A stretch of 64,000 nt of DNA from Sclerurus mexicanus (Eukaryota; Chordata; Aves; Passeriformes; Furnariidae). The notes below the pieces were generated by a model, which was not told where the DNA came from, did no database searches, and saw nothing but the letters and a program-made list of their open reading frames with translations. A program made the translations under genes and the position numbers. Position 1 is the first letter of the stretch. Every line of letters begins with the position of its first letter. The DNA is taken from assembly GCA_013396755.1 (NCBI GenBank), contig VWZF01003379.1, positions 39,218-103,217 of the forward strand, read 5' to 3'. Below, one piece after another: positions 26,345 through 39,240 of this stretch.

Positions 26345-27413
26345 AGTTACTGTATGACAATTTTTTTATTTATCAGTATCAAATTACATAGCAAAGTAAT
26401 GAATGCAGTGTCAGATCATCTTTTTGAATACTGTAAATACAAACAAAATCCACCATATTGCTTAATTATCCAAAGTAAATTAAAAGTTTAAAAATGTGCG
26501 TTTCAGAGATTCCATTTGGCATATCCTGTCGATATATCCTGCATAAATATTTCTGTACCTCATTTTCATTATGTGTACCTTAATACAGCCTCTAGGAAGC
26601 TCACATGGAGGAGATAGGACCTATCTGTATGTTTATGTTCGTCATCAACTCACGCATCTGCCCTGAAATCACTGAAAGTACCTATCTGCTAGCTCACCTG
26701 ACAGGTGGAAGTGACTGTACCTATAGATGTACTGACAGATTAAAGTGGCCAGAGCCTGCTCTAACATAGGGCCAGACCCAAATTACTGCCACCACTGCAA
26801 GACCACTGAATGCATGATATGAACTGTGCATCAAGTCCTTAAATTACTGACAAAATAGTGATGTATTTTCACAGAAGCTGGGCTGGATCTGATGGCCAGA
26901 TTTTGTACACTCCAATATATATGGAAATTCTTGGGACATTTACACTGCTCGTTACACTAGTCTGATTCCACTATATAGAAAGAACAATTCCTGTTTTATA
27001 ATGTTAAGTGACAAATAAAGTCAAGTCTGTTGATTTCATGTAAGTTCAACAGGATTTGGCCACAGCTGGATACAAACTAGATAATTCAATGGAAGTATTT
27101 TAATGGTGTTAATCAGCAGTGTCATTTAAATGGTACTTCCTTGTAAACTGTGCAAATAGAACATTTTTTCTTGATGGATGAGACAATAAGCTTCACTTAG
27201 CACTGTTTCCAAAAGTTAAGACTACTGAGACTTTGTAGATGTATGAAATGGAAAACACCATAGAAATATATCTTTTGTTTAGGATACAATGAACAGAAGT
27301 ACAGAAGCGTTGATGCAGGTATTGGAAAGGTGAGGAAAGGGAATGAGGAAAAATTTAGGCAGCAATCCCATGGCAACACAGAAGTTACTCTTGATCCCTC
27401 CGATATACCAGTA
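26345..27413 (-). other. ADK: ADK 3' untranslated region
   Basis: This is the non-coding tail between the ADK stop codon and the inferred cleavage site. It is AT-rich and has no long reading frame. Its far end is marked by a polyadenylation signal and a GU/U-rich element, and the length of about 1.07 kb is reasonable for a vertebrate ADK transcript. The exact cleavage base is an inference. I saw no alternative strong signal closer to the stop. Confidence 0.75.
26365..26370 (-). terminator. ADK polyadenylation signal AATAAA
   Basis: The plus strand reads TTTATT, which is AATAAA on the ADK strand, inside a longer A-rich run. About 30-60 bases further along transcription (26305-26335) the ADK strand is GU/U-rich, reading GTGTCTGTC followed by eight T, as expected for a downstream cleavage element. 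Cleavage is placed near 26345. Confidence 0.75.
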
Positions 27414-27538
27414 TCAGTGGAAGTCAGGCTTCTCTGGGAAGGTGCAACCTGAACGCTTGATAATTACGCTGGCTGCGTAATGTCCGGCCCGGATGCACTC
27501 GGTCACTGGCCGGTCATAGACGAGCTGGGACAGAAAGC
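27414..27538 (-). CDS. ADK: ADK last coding exon (C-terminal 40 residues plus stop)
   Basis: This is the final coding exon of adenosine kinase, the PfkB/ribokinase-family enzyme that phosphorylates adenosine to AMP using ATP in cytosol and nucleus. On the minus strand the exon opens with two bases that finish a Gly codon, then reads FLSQLVYDRPVTECIRAGHY, continues through a segment close to AASVIIKRSG, and ends CTFPEKPDFH followed by TGA at 27416-27414. The PEKPDFH terminus is diagnostic of vertebrate ADK. The acceptor is a pyrimidine-rich tract ending in AAAG just above 27538. Phase agrees exactly with the donor of the exon at 44678-44764. The residues after GAGDAFVGG pack around the nucleotide site in the known fold. 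I see no frameshift or stop, so the exon looks functional. Differences from the human protein that I recall are conservative, for example KRSG for RRTG. Confidence 0.97.
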
Positions 27539-30500
27539 CTTTGGAACAAGGTGGGAGAGAAAGAGAAGGAAGAAAATGGTTAGATTAGGTTTTGTGAGTG
27601 TATCAGTTTCTCACAGGGCAAAGCACTGAAATACTGGCCTGCCCATATGTACCCAGGCAGCCTGGCCTGGCCAGTTTAAATCGAGAATTGCACTTGAGCG
27701 ACCTACAGAGCTGGAGTGGTGCTGCTGCTATTTCTATCTGAAGTCTCCATTTGGTAGCTTCAAATCAATTAAAGATTATCAAGACTGATCATTATTAATG
27801 TCCTCAAAATGATTTTACCAGAGTTGTTTTTCTCTTCTTTTCCGGAGATAACCCCTGATTCCTCAAAGACCATTTTAAAAACAAAGAAACAGTTTTCCCT
27901 GCTGAAAAGAGCTTCTTCTGTTCTTACTGGCTACAGCTACAGCTCCAAACAACTGTCTGCGAGCTTTTCTCCAAAAAAGACGAAGGCACACAACAGAGAA
28001 ACATTATCTACATTCAGAGTTACAGGTGCTCACAGTGCAAAGAAGGTGAAAAACTTCTACCTGACAAGGAAAGCTAGATGATATCTGTTGCCTTTGATTC
28101 TGTGCCATTTAATCTAAGACTTCAGAAACTGTGGGTGCCTCTGAGCATGTGCAGATACCTTCATAAACAGCAAGGTGTAGGGAGAACCGAGCGCCTCTCA
28201 GAATCGGGGCATGCCGTTCACGGCTGTAGCTCACACAGCCCTGGCATGCATGGCTTGGAAAGCCAGAAATCCCTGGGAGCCAAGTGCTTTGAAAGCCTGA
28301 GCACCTCTTTAAATGATTAGAAGCAGAGAGTCTTAAAAAGGTTCTTGGAGAAGTTAAGTACAAGCAGCACCAGGAATTTTATGGATTGAGTCCCTCATTT
28401 CTGAAACATTTTGTCTTGGCTGAAACTATTGTGATTGAAAGCATGACAGAACTTATGGCAGAGGTGAAATACGTATTTTAAATTTGGAAGAGGGTTTCAA
28501 GATGTGAAAAGTAAACTTAGTACCTTATAATTTGAAACTCCATTCTGTCATTCTAGAGGTAATATTTTATTCACTTTTATCCTGTTTTTAATATGTTTCA
28601 GATGTATCTCTCTTCCTCATCCAATCACAGGAGGAAAGTGACGCTTGCCCAAGAAAATCAGAATTCTAGCAAGCTGAAAGATGTTCTTTTTAAAGCTTTC
28701 ATCCACCATTTCAAGTTTCTGTGTCATGTTCAGACTTTGGGCCTTGACAGTACAAATGTAGTCTTGAAACCATGTCTCTCCTAGGTACTATGTAGCTCAG
28801 AGATACCAACTTCTGACACACTGCAAATTTTGATATAAAGCTGATATGCTTTGCTAGCTTGCTTTCCTATACACTTTCTCTGTTAATCTAGGTTCCTATT
28901 CTGACAAAGACCCTACATTGTATTGATGCTCTCATTTAACCTGTGCTCCTTTTCTAAATATTTCCTTTTGTGGCACATTGCAGCATGATTTTAGAAGATC
29001 GTAAAAATATTTTATCCTATGCAGTAAAATCTGCTCCTTGGAGATTAAAAATCATGTAAAACATGAAAAATAAGGCTAGATTAAAGAAGGATAATACTGG
29101 TGAGCAAAAGTCCTGTTTTCGTGGTTTACCAAGATCTATCACGGCTTCTTGGTCCTGACTGATAGTGAAAAGAAGCCTAGTTGATGTATAGTTTTCTCTA
29201 ACCTGCACGGTATGGGAGAAGAGTCTGAAACTACAAAATCTATAAATCAAATACCTTTCACTGGAATAGGAGACAATAGAGAGTAGGCAGATTAGTTGAC
29301 AACTAGGAGAAAACTTGCATGTTTTTGACATCAATACTTTTCTAGAGAACTACACATTGGCTGGAATTTCACAGATATTGACTGACACTAGCTGGGAAAA
29401 AACGAATGCTTTACCAATAGAAGTTAAGTCCATACACACAAGTGAAGAAGACAGGAGTTATCAGTATACAGTACAAAGATAAGAATCTGAAACAGGAAGA
29501 AACTGTGCTGTGAGTGCTATCACTGATGGCAGTCAGGGATGACAGACAACACAACCGTGGCAGGATGGTCCAGCTGCAAGAGCTGGGTAACAGCTGAGAA
29601 ATTCAAACAGCATGCCTGGCAGAAATCAGACCATTTCTGAATAACGAGATGAAAATGGTCTGCTCTCCATTAAATTAACATGCATTCTTAGGAGAAACTT
29701 TCTTGGATACGTGGAGAATGTCAATCATTAAATTTAAACTGCCTGGGAGGCAGGAGCTTGCCAGTGTACTTCTGGGTGGTTAGAACTTGAGAGCAAGTTG
29801 TAACCATATGTAAAATGAGGCTGTTAAGACAGTCCATTTCTGACTCAGTAAGTATCGAAGATGCACTCGGCAGGCCTCCAAAGGCAAACACTAGGTTTTG
29901 TGCAGTGCATGAATTCAGAGAGAGGCTTATACAAGAAAGAACAACTGTCCTCTACATTTACAATCAAGGCATCAAACATACATGAAGATGAGAAAATCCA
30001 CAAAGCAGAGGACCATGAAACATGAATTATTTTTCAATACCAACTACAGTGACACTGTCACCACCTCCCAGGCTCACTGTACTTTCAAGCTAGTACATAT
30101 CTTTTGTCTTCAGTGAAGCTACTTCTTATTTATTCTGATCTAAGTGAAAGCAGAGTCAGGTGAAAAAACATCCTGTTCTAATTGGGGATAGAAATGAGAG
30201 ATCTCTGATTTCAGAGTGGTGGAGAAATGACATTAAGTACAGCTGTCATATATGAGATATGTAGAAACTGCAGTGGGCAGTTTGCCCTCAAACCATTCTC
30301 TTGTCTGTTGAGTTTCTCTTAAAAGGTATGTGTTTCATAGATGAAATAGAAATAGCAGTATCTGACACAACATTGCATCGAATGACAACACAAACACACA
30401 TATCACAAACACAAAACTACATCACATAGTAAGACTAGGCAGTTGGCAAAGCAGACCCCGAGGGAACACCAGAAAGCACTGTTGTTTGAACAGAGAGAAG

Positions 30501-33500
30501 CAAAGAGCTCTATCAGGTTGGCTGCCTTAGCTGCAGAATGTTCTTTTTAGTTAATGCAGTAAAAAGCAACATGGTCAGAATATAATTCAGAGTTTGCCTC
30601 CTCCAGTGCATAAGGCACCCTGATGCAAACCCCATGAGTCATACTCTCAAAGCATGGATTCGGAACTTCTGAGTTCCAGCTGAAGTAATTACTCACCCAT
30701 CTGTTTTTCACTATGCTTCTTGCTGCTGGTATAACCTGACACCCTGTCAAAATGAGCCAGATCAGTTTAAGCGGTAAGCTGTTGAACAGTGGATCTTTGC
30801 TAACCCAGCTGATTTAAACTGAAGTGGGTTACTGAGTATTCAAACAGCCTGACCAGCGAGCAGGGTGGTGGAGGGAAGATGATAAGCAGTTAAAGGCTGT
30901 AATCTCTTTAAGGTGCCATAACTGGAAATGCAAGAAGATAAGTGAACATGGCTTCAGACTTACTCTACACTCCTCCTACAGCTTCACAGACCGGAATGGG
31001 AGGACTGAACTCTGATTCTGTATCGCAGGCCTGGGATCACAGAACTAGATCATCCCAGCACATACTAAAGTAGCTCAGCATCTACTTTCACTTCTGTGTG
31101 GTCTGAACTAGTCCCTGGCTATCACTGGAATGGAGTGCAGAAAGCAGTAGTGTATTTTGGCTACACAGCCTCACTTCAGATTTTTTACCCAAACAATATT
31201 GTTTTCCATCTTCTAACTGCAGCTATTCTGCACCAGCATTTCTGCTGCTGAAGCTGTGGATGCTGTTACATGTGTTGTATGTCACTATTCACACTAGAAC
31301 ACAAAGGCAAGAGCCACACTTGAGCCGTTCTCGCTGTCTGATTCCTGCCCTGACATCCAACGTGTGTAACTGTTTATGGAGTAAGAGAAAAGGCAGTTGC
31401 AGGATGTCTAGAGGCCACCTTGCTGTAGTGAGCCATCTCAATAAGCTTTCAAAGTGGATGGGATGCCTTTTGACCCTCACAGGCATGGACAGCCAAGTAG
31501 CCACCTGGCACCCAGTCATGGTAAGAACCTACTTGAAACTACGTCCAATTCATCCCACTTATCTTCCTAGAAAGAAAAGACAACTTTGCTTCAAAAGTTG
31601 CTTTAAACGTTAGAGTGGCACAAAATGTATTTGCATTCCCAGAGGATAAAAGTGATTATAACACACCAATAGCTATTTTTGGCCCTTAATTATTTCTTTT
31701 CTGCTCAGTAGGGAAAAGCGACTGAAATCACTTTGCTGTGAAGAGTGTGTCTGAAATAATTGAGAGTTAATCTTTATTATCTCCAGCTTCTTTACTACAT
31801 ATTCACAGAGACAATGTTTGGAATTGTGAGGTCTGCAAACAGAATTGGGGGATGGAAAAGTCAAGTTGCTTTTTTCCTTTTCGTGCTCACCACCAAATGG
31901 AAAGTCCTGTAAGCCAAGTGCCAGAAGTGGTGCTTGAACCTTAAATCGACCCAAACCAAGGCCCTCACTGAAACCAGATCAAATCTCTTTGAGGATGTCA
32001 ATATAATTTTGAAAAGACACAGCAAGGCATTCCACTGACTGACACAAAAGGTGTTGTCTTTACTTTGCTACTCCTAACAGTTGAGTAGCACTTAAAAACC
32101 GTTAAAGGAGAAACAAGTTAATTTTCTAGCAAAACAGACATTTCAGAGGCAATTTCACTGGAGTCTGTGATTTTTTAAAAAGTTTTGTTTTCAAATTATC
32201 AGTGGTAATTCTGAATGAATGCCTAGTGCTAGTGCAGTTGGGCAAGAATGTGGGAGTCCGATAGCAGAGATTTTAAAACAGTTCTGGTCTGCTTCAGTAA
32301 TGGTTTAGCAACACTTAAAAACAGATCATATTGAAGCCAAATGTTTCATTTCAAATTGTACACTTGACAATTAATTTTAATGACTGTTAATTACTAATGC
32401 TGGCTGGAAATCCATTTATAGCCTCCGACACCCAGCTCCCCCACTACTCGTCTTTCTGCAGTTTCTCTCACACTTCCAACCTTTATAAAATGCCCATGGC
32501 AAAATTAATGTGTTGTTTCTTTTTTTTTTTAATGCAAAAAAGAAAAGCAGGAAAAAAACAATTATCAAATGCATTAATTATAAACAACTACAAGCTGACC
32601 CTGAGTCAGAGCCCCTCGAAACGTTTTTACTATGTGATGTTCCCAGACAACCCTCTGCTTCCTGCTGAACCCTGAAGCACCTAATGTGATCTGTGATAGC
32701 CAGGCCATTTACCAGCAAAATTGTCCCAGACACAGAAAGGATCATGAACAGCTGAGCCACCTCCTCTTTTTTGTATTTAAAATTTCTACAGCCTAATTTG
32801 TGAACTGCATTTTTAAAAATGGTGTTATTCCACCATGGGGACAGTTGCAAGCACCTTTTCACACTCTTGTTCATACACAGAATTTTATCACAGTTGCTCG
32901 AACACTCATCTATTTTTATGTGATCCCACTAGATTTCCAGGCCAGCAGTGTGGGAAGATGAGGTTTTCAAGAAACATTACCCAAGCAATGTAAAGCCTTG
33001 TAGCCGGTACGACTGGGGCTTTTTTGGATGTCTTTTAGCACTGTTGGAGTGGGTTAATGTTGTGGTAGCGCGAGCCTGGTCAGTTGTAATCAGTGGCTGG
33101 CAATGCTGCTGCCAGGAGCCAACCAGCCACCCTAGATTTTGTAAAAGATGTTGGCATCAGTTGGTTCTGCAATACAGTCACTGATCGACTGTACGTCAAC
33201 ATGCTGAGGTTTCTCCTTTTTTAATTTTGTGGCAGATGGTGGATATTACAGCCAAGAACTGTGGTAAGCCAGAGGCCCTGCCCATTGCTATCAAACCAAA
33301 TGTTGGCTATTCTAAATGGAAACGTTTTTGATTAAGGGTGGGATTTGGCTTCTGTTTTCATGTCTTTTGGCACTGTGGTCTGACACATCAGACTTACAGT
33401 ATATAAGACAAATGAAATGTAAGCATCTTCAAACACACTATGCTTCTTTCAACCTTCACACACCACAGCACCTTCTCTCTCAAAATTTACTGTAAGCATT

Positions 33501-36500
33501 ATTCCGTACACATATATATGCTATTAAATACAAATGTATATGCATAGAAACAAAGGTATTTCTCCTTTAAAATGAAATGGCTCTGTGCTTATACAGAACT
33601 GTAGTGCCAGGCTAATTACAATGGACAGAAAAAAGGTGGTACCAACCCTTTCATAAAAACAGTCATTTAAGATGTACATCTAACAAGTGGCAACCTTGAA
33701 ACCTCTCACTGAAAAGAACATTAGAAAACCCTTCCTGACTATACCACTGGAGGAAAGTTTTAATAAAAACTAATTAAACTACAAAAATCTCAAGTGGTTA
33801 ACTGATTTTAGGGGCTAAATTTCTGGCAATTCTAATTATCCTCTTGTGGCTTCACTTAGTGTTTCACAACCATGACAGATGACAATGAAAAACTGCAGTT
33901 AAATTCATCCTCCCTGACACCATGCTAAGCACTAGCTTCTCCCTCTCCAAGTAAAATCAATACCATGTTTGAGTAAACACGTTTACAGCTTTATTAGGAT
34001 GTCTCCCTTGTTCTGTAACAGCTACTTGAAGCTGTGGTAACAAATCGACTCAACTCAGTTAAACCTAGAGAGCTGAGTAAGAGGCTCATCGATAAGGTTG
34101 TTATATAAATAAACTGCAGGAGACCAGAAAGCTGGAACAAACAGCCTGGTAAATGTCAATATTTTTACTTCCAGAGAATGACAAAACCATGAGATCAGGA
34201 ATAAAATGTTTCAGAAGTCTATATTTACTTTATTTATCAAATGGTCACATGCTAAATGCATTTCACTGCCTGTGTACAACCCTCTTACAGAAACTTCTTA
34301 TTTTCTAATCAGCATGAATACTAAAACAAACATGTTTTAAGAAAAGCAATGAGCATTGGTATTGCTGTCCCTGTCCCTCTTGTTTTCTTCTTATTTATGG
34401 ACACATTTTGAATGCATTGAATTTCTGTAAGAATCACTCAGATGGGTATATGTCTTCCTCGGTTTGAGGTTATACAGGCATTTATGGACACATGCAAATA
34501 ATACAACTCTGCATTTACTAGACAACTATGAATAAGCGAAAGGAGTGTTTTCAGTTTAGCAGCCTTTTCCTGGAATGGAGAGGAGGTGTTGAATACACAA
34601 AGCAAAAAAAGAACTCAGTCTCTAATGCTTTAAACCATTACATGTGGAAAATGTTAATGAAAGATTCCTACAGAACGTGACAATAAAAAAAAATGAAATA
34701 AAACTTCATCACATCCTTGTTATTCCATTAGGAATCAGATACTCAAGGCTGAATAATTTCATTGCATTGCATATGTGATCACCCTTGTTTGGCTCTACTG
34801 GGCCAACTCACTGCAGCTTGTAGAACAAGGTGTGATCATACTTCCCAGAGCCTGGATAGGCACTTGGCCCCACCAGAGACTCCCTCTAAGGACAATCAGC
34901 AATCTGGCTTCTTTGATGCTTTTGTGCAAGGAGGAATGGCGTTTGTAACTCTAGAGCGGTTTGGTCCTGAAGGCTGTGCCATGGATGGAGAAAATGTGAA
35001 GCCTGTGCAGACTGATGGGAGCTTTCCTATCACTGCACTGACTGTGGACTGTCCACCTTTTGAGAGGGAATAGCTCCCAGCTGGAGGGGAGTCCTAGGTG
35101 TTTTAAACTCCGACACCCTTCCACATTAGTCATCCCTGCTGGACTCTATTTATTAGCTCTATTCTGTTGCAGATCCCTTCTGTTAAATTCCACAGAGCAT
35201 CTTTTTGTCCAACAAAAGAACCATTTCAGTCTATAATGTGCTCCAAGAAAGCTGTGATTAAGGAAACTGATAACGAAGTTATAACTTCTCGTGATTTAGT
35301 CCTATTTTTGGTTTTTAAGCCCACATGACGAGCTTTGGTAAATTTCCTTTAGGATCAGAATCTGGTTGCCTTAGGCTGGTCTCTAACAGCCTCCAGGGGA
35401 AGCATTTGATTAAAAAAACCCCTCCAAGTTTACAAGGAGTATTCAAGGTACTGCATATGCCAGACCAAATAGAGGTATTTTCACTGGAAGTATGTTCTCT
35501 GAAAAAAAATACTTCCTGGGCTGATAATTATCTTTGTTTTTCCTAAAACATTTCAGAGAAATGTTCTTCAAAATCAAAAATTCTTCTTAGTAATTTTTGA
35601 GACAGCAGAGTGAAATAAGCTTTCTTTTATTAGTACCCAAGGAAATTTTCTGAGCCTCAAACCAGATCTGTTGTATTGACATTAAATGGTACAGATTACT
35701 ACACCTACTGCTTGCAATAAGAGGAAGAGAACTGCACTAATTTAATGTAGAAATAATGAAGTTCTAAAGATAATACAATGGAATAATATGTACTATCTTC
35801 TATTCAGTTTTTAACATAAATTCAAGTGCAAAAAAGGCTACATGAAGGTAACTCCATATGCACAAAAGCTAGGTGATTTAAAGTTGAGTTTGTAGAGCAA
35901 CCACCTCCCAGGAAGGTTTTATTTGCAGGTGTGCTTCCCCACAGCCAAGCCAGAGTATGTCAAGAGAAGCAAAAAGCAACACCCAATGCAGTGGGAATAT
36001 GAAAGCGAGGCAGCCTATGCATTTTTGACTCTCGTGGGCTGAAATAGCCTACCCTAGCATTATACTCATAATGCTCCTATTTTAATACAGTGACATTTGA
36101 TATCTTTTGCCTCTTTAAATATGGGTTGCAGTCCTGAATTGATATGACTAACTCAGTGATCCCCAGTAACAGTAATGTCCCTTTCTGCTGAGCTGGAGAA
36201 CAGTGGCAAACCAACGTACAAGCACTGGTACCACCACTGCTTTCAACTTGGACCATGTTTTTGATTTCATTCCTTTTTATTGCAATCTTGCCATCTTCCC
36301 ACTTCAAGTATGAAACCATTCCAGTGTGGGGGAAGTGAACAAATTCTGGGAGACGTTACCATCCTGTTATGTAAGAGAGCAGCTGCAAGGGAGGACCCAG
36401 CCAGCATTTGCACAGCCTGAGAAGTACCTTTATGGTTGTTGTGCCAATCTCCACCCCACCGAGGCACATTAGATGTGAAATACACAACATATTTCAGTGT

Positions 36501-39144
36501 ATTTTTACATTTCCTGGTGTGGTGTTTTATCTCCTGCGAATATAGCATCAGCCTAATCTGACACATCATTTCTTAGGGGACTATATCCTGCCCTGATTCC
36601 CAGGGGAATGTTCTTGATGATCCCATCTGACGCGTGCCTCTGTCTCTACTCAGAATACATTAAAATAACACAAAAATATTGCCAACAGTCTGCAAGCAAG
36701 GTAATAATAACTCATTAAAGTAATTTCTAACCTTCCACGTGAACATTTTCTTTATCATTACATGATTTTCTAACACATGACACATTAACATAAAATGAAA
36801 TGTTATGAGGGTAGGGATAGTAGGCATGACAAAGTATTTTAAACGGTGATGATTTGCTTTGAGGCGTTAAGTCAATTTGTAATTGTCCCATAGCTATTAC
36901 AGCAAAAATTGGAACTTTATAATTGGTTTTGAAAATCTATTTTTAACACAGTAGGCTTGTTTTTTAAAATGTATGCAACCTATTTGACATTTATTTCTCA
37001 CAAAGCCTGTCCAGAATTTCACTGAATTTATGGTGAGGTAAATTACGCCTTTTAAAACCCAATTTTGCAAAATATTAATCCTCTTGCTGTGTTCTGAGGC
37101 TCCCTCAGCACTGACAGTGTCACTGACAGGAAGAGAGAGACAGAGGCTAAAAGGATCAGGTCCTGCTTCAGTCTAATTAGAAACTTCTGAGGGTTTTTAA
37201 TTCCATACACTGATCCTTTTAAGTGGATCTCTCACTTCTACATGTTATTTAAAAAATGACAGCAAGTATACTAATGTTTTGCCTTACATTAATTCTACTA
37301 TGTCTTTTTCTGGATTGCCTTTAAATTGAATAGGTGAAAATCTGAATTACCACATTTAAGTTACTGCATTATGATAAAGAATACATATGTAATAAAATTA
37401 AGAGGAACAGTTAGAAACCAAGAGAAGGGTAGCAATTAAAAAAAACCAATTAAACCAGATTGGATCACAATTCTACGTGGACAACCAGTGTAAAGTACAA
37501 TGTCAGCACAGAAGAGTGTATTCTTTCCAAAGAAGTAATTCACAATGGAAATTGGTAAAAAGAGAAGTAGAGAATTAAAAATAAGACAGAAATATTCCAT
37601 GGTTTTCTTTCTGAGCTATTTCTATGGTTTTGTTTCAGTAGCTGCAATTCAAACTGTGGCAAATTTCTAAACTGAGCCAGTACTAATGTTGAAATTACTA
37701 GCGACTGGCTCCACTATTGATCAGAATAATGATGTGCTTCTAGCTGAGACTGAGAAAAATCAACCAGGAACATATAATCTGGTCATTTTCTAGTTTGTAG
37801 AAGGTCAGTTACAGAGATAACATGGTCACCTAATAGCTTGGGTTTATGTGTGATGCTTATCTCCAAGAGTTACGAATGCCATCATGAACATGCTGACAAG
37901 TTATCCCTTAGCAAGCAAAGATTGATGCCCTCTCTGCAACTCAGCTATTACACTCCTGTATGCTGTTTATAAAGCAGGAGTATTAGAAGGGCAAAACGAG
38001 CTGTCAGTCAACATGCTGATGACACGAAGGAAGTATTTTTATTTCAAAGCTTCATATCTCATCCGCCATGATCTCAGTAACAACAGGATTGCTCAGAAGC
38101 AATTAGCCACCCATGCCGTATAAATGAAAACTGAGTGCTGCTTTCTGTTATAACTGTTATCTTCACTTCAAAGAAAAGACAGAACAAAGTAGTATCCCCT
38201 CTCTCTTTGCTCACGAAGATAAATTTTGTAGCAACAATCAGCCATTACAAGTTCCATGCACATACATATTTAATTGATATCACCAAAAAAATACCCCTGA
38301 CTCGCAGCTGCCAAATAAAACCACAGCTCAGAGCTCTGGTGTTATCAGAAGGGAATACTTCACAGCAGCGATATTTTATCCACTGTATTTCTCTCTATCA
38401 AATGTGATTAAAAAATGATGACAGCTTCCCAAGGTATCTTAAACAAGTATAAAAACCTTATAAAAATTGAAGACCTCAATAAGTGGATGAAATAGCTTCT
38501 GATATCATGCTCCTGCTGTTCAGTAAAGAACTGTTCCTCGCTCCTTGAACTCTTATTTCAACAAATCTAGAACATTTTAGAGGTGGTGAGTACTGACGGG
38601 AGGGCAGTTCTTACAATAGAGATTTATACAGAGAGGAAAATACAACAAATAAGAGGAATGTTTGGTTTTAGTGAAAACAAATTCTTTCACAATCTCCAAG
38701 GGCCCTAGAAATCCATTAAATAACTTTCTTTTTAATACAGTCACAAGCTTACTCATAATTTAGTATTCTGACAAACCATTCAAATCTGTCTCTGCTGAAG
38801 GCATTATCAGATCTTTCTGCATGTTTAGCACTCCTGGAATAGCCATTTAGCAACTATTCATAAGAGCTTATTTAATTTCTCACACATGCACATGCCTCCA
38901 TCCACACAATAGCTTCACATGAAATACATAAGGGACTTATTAGACAAAGTCATGAGTACAGTCCCTCTTTGCCCTAGATCAGATTTGTTGCAAGAACAAG
39001 GAATTCCCATTCTATGAGCTTCATTTTTAGTTCAGTCAGCTCCTACGCTTTAGCCACCAGCATTGCCCTCTGAAGATGACTGAGGCTGGATTTCCAGAGG
39101 AGCAGGAACTGGCACCTGGGAACATAATACCTATAGGATTAAAC

Positions 39145-39240
39145 TCACAGGACCACAGCACAGTGTAGGTTGGAAGGGGCCTCTGGAGGTCACTTACTTG
39201 AGCCCCTGGCTTAAGGCAGGGTCAACTCAGATGATGTTAA
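39145..39240 (-). mobile_element. CR1 LINE 3' end fragment
   Basis: The plus strand reads AGGTTGGAAGGGGCCTCTGG, then AGCCCCTGGCTTAAGGCAGG and GTCAACTCAGA. This is the reversed CR1 3' terminus (consensus idea: TTGGAAGGGACCTCTGGAGATCATCTAGTCC). Only about 95 bases remain and the octamer tail has decayed. It sits in the last ADK intron. Confidence 0.85.

Noticed and set aside
35890..35945. CCACCTCCCAGGAAGG, resembling a reversed CR1 'ctgcccagggaggttgtgg' block
   Set aside because: The flanks do not continue the CR1 consensus.
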